A stretch of DNA of 13,685 bases. Source: CAYJKB01 sp964370625. GTDB taxonomy: Bacteria > Bacillota > Clostridia > Oscillospirales > Butyricicoccaceae. The stretch lies in assembly GCA_964370625.1 (NCBI GenBank), contig CAYJKB010000052.1, positions 1 to 13,685 on the forward strand, written 5' to 3'. Positions 13,634 to 13,685 of the stretch are shown piece by piece (positions within the stretch are counted from its first letter, which is position 1; the number at the start of each line of letters is the position of its first letter). A program made the translations under genes and the position numbers. The notes below the pieces were generated by a model. The model was not told the origin of the DNA. It saw only the letters and a program-made list of their open reading frames with translations, and did not search any database.

Positions 13634-13685
13634 TATCAAATGGATAATCAAGTTAATGCTTGCTTTAGTGTTTGTATATATAATT
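13620..13685 (+). CDS. Start of a possible membrane protein, cut by the window edge
   Basis: An ATG at 13620, inside the end of the preceding small frame, opens 22 codons that stay open to the edge. MDEINIKWIIK is followed by a hydrophobic stretch (LMLALVFVYII) that looks like the beginning of a membrane helix. The ribosome binding site is weak (AGG nine bases upstream), consistent with coupling to the upstream frame. Partial; no family can be given. Confidence 0.35.
   Translation, partial: MDEINIKWIIKLMLALVFVYII

Noticed and set aside
1..13685. CRISPR array, prophage or complete insertion sequence
   Set aside because: No regularly spaced direct repeats of suitable length, no phage structural genes and no intact transposase were seen.

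Overview
The window is AT-rich bacterial DNA and most resembles a motile, obligately anaerobic low-GC Firmicute of the class Clostridia. Evidence for this: strong GGAG-type ribosome binding sites, a two-iron superoxide reductase, a chemoreceptor, an S-layer-homology protein, and two proteins of types common in Clostridia (stalk-plus-CAP and Spx/ArsC-like). I cannot name the genus from sequence alone.

Layout. A membrane chemoreceptor (minus strand, left edge) diverges from rpe (plus). Three convergent pairs follow, each sharing a bidirectional hairpin terminator: rpe with a small cupin protein, an ArsC/Spx-like thioredoxin-fold protein with desulfoferrodoxin, and a 61-residue unknown protein with the last gene of an export operon. 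That operon occupies 9596 down to 4160 on the minus strand. Its gene order is membrane fusion protein, MacB-type ATPase, MacB-type permease, S-layer-homology protein. Across a 297-base divergent control region lies a sensor kinase and OmpR-type response regulator pair on the plus strand, followed by a secreted stalk-CAP protein. The right end holds tRNA-Ser(GGA), a long RNA hairpin, a decayed transposase tail, and two tiny overlapping reading frames running off the window.

How it fits together. The most striking signal is in the divergent control region. A 17-base element made of two GTTTAT half-sites 11 bases apart occurs twice as an exact inverted copy. Each copy sits 10-11 bases upstream of the -35 box of one of the two divergent promoters and in the same orientation relative to it. 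This is the arrangement expected if the adjacent response regulator binds both sites, controlling the export operon and its own operon together. The module therefore looks like a self-contained, signal-controlled export system. A kinase with a short external sensor feeds a regulator. The regulator controls a MacAB-like pump whose adaptor has a duplicated core and a Met/Gly-rich tail, and whose operon ends in a wall-anchored S-layer-type protein.

Several open frames begin with implausible upstream codons. Start sites were reset to ATGs with proper ribosome binding sites for the cupin, ArsC-like, S-layer, fusion-protein, kinase and regulator genes.
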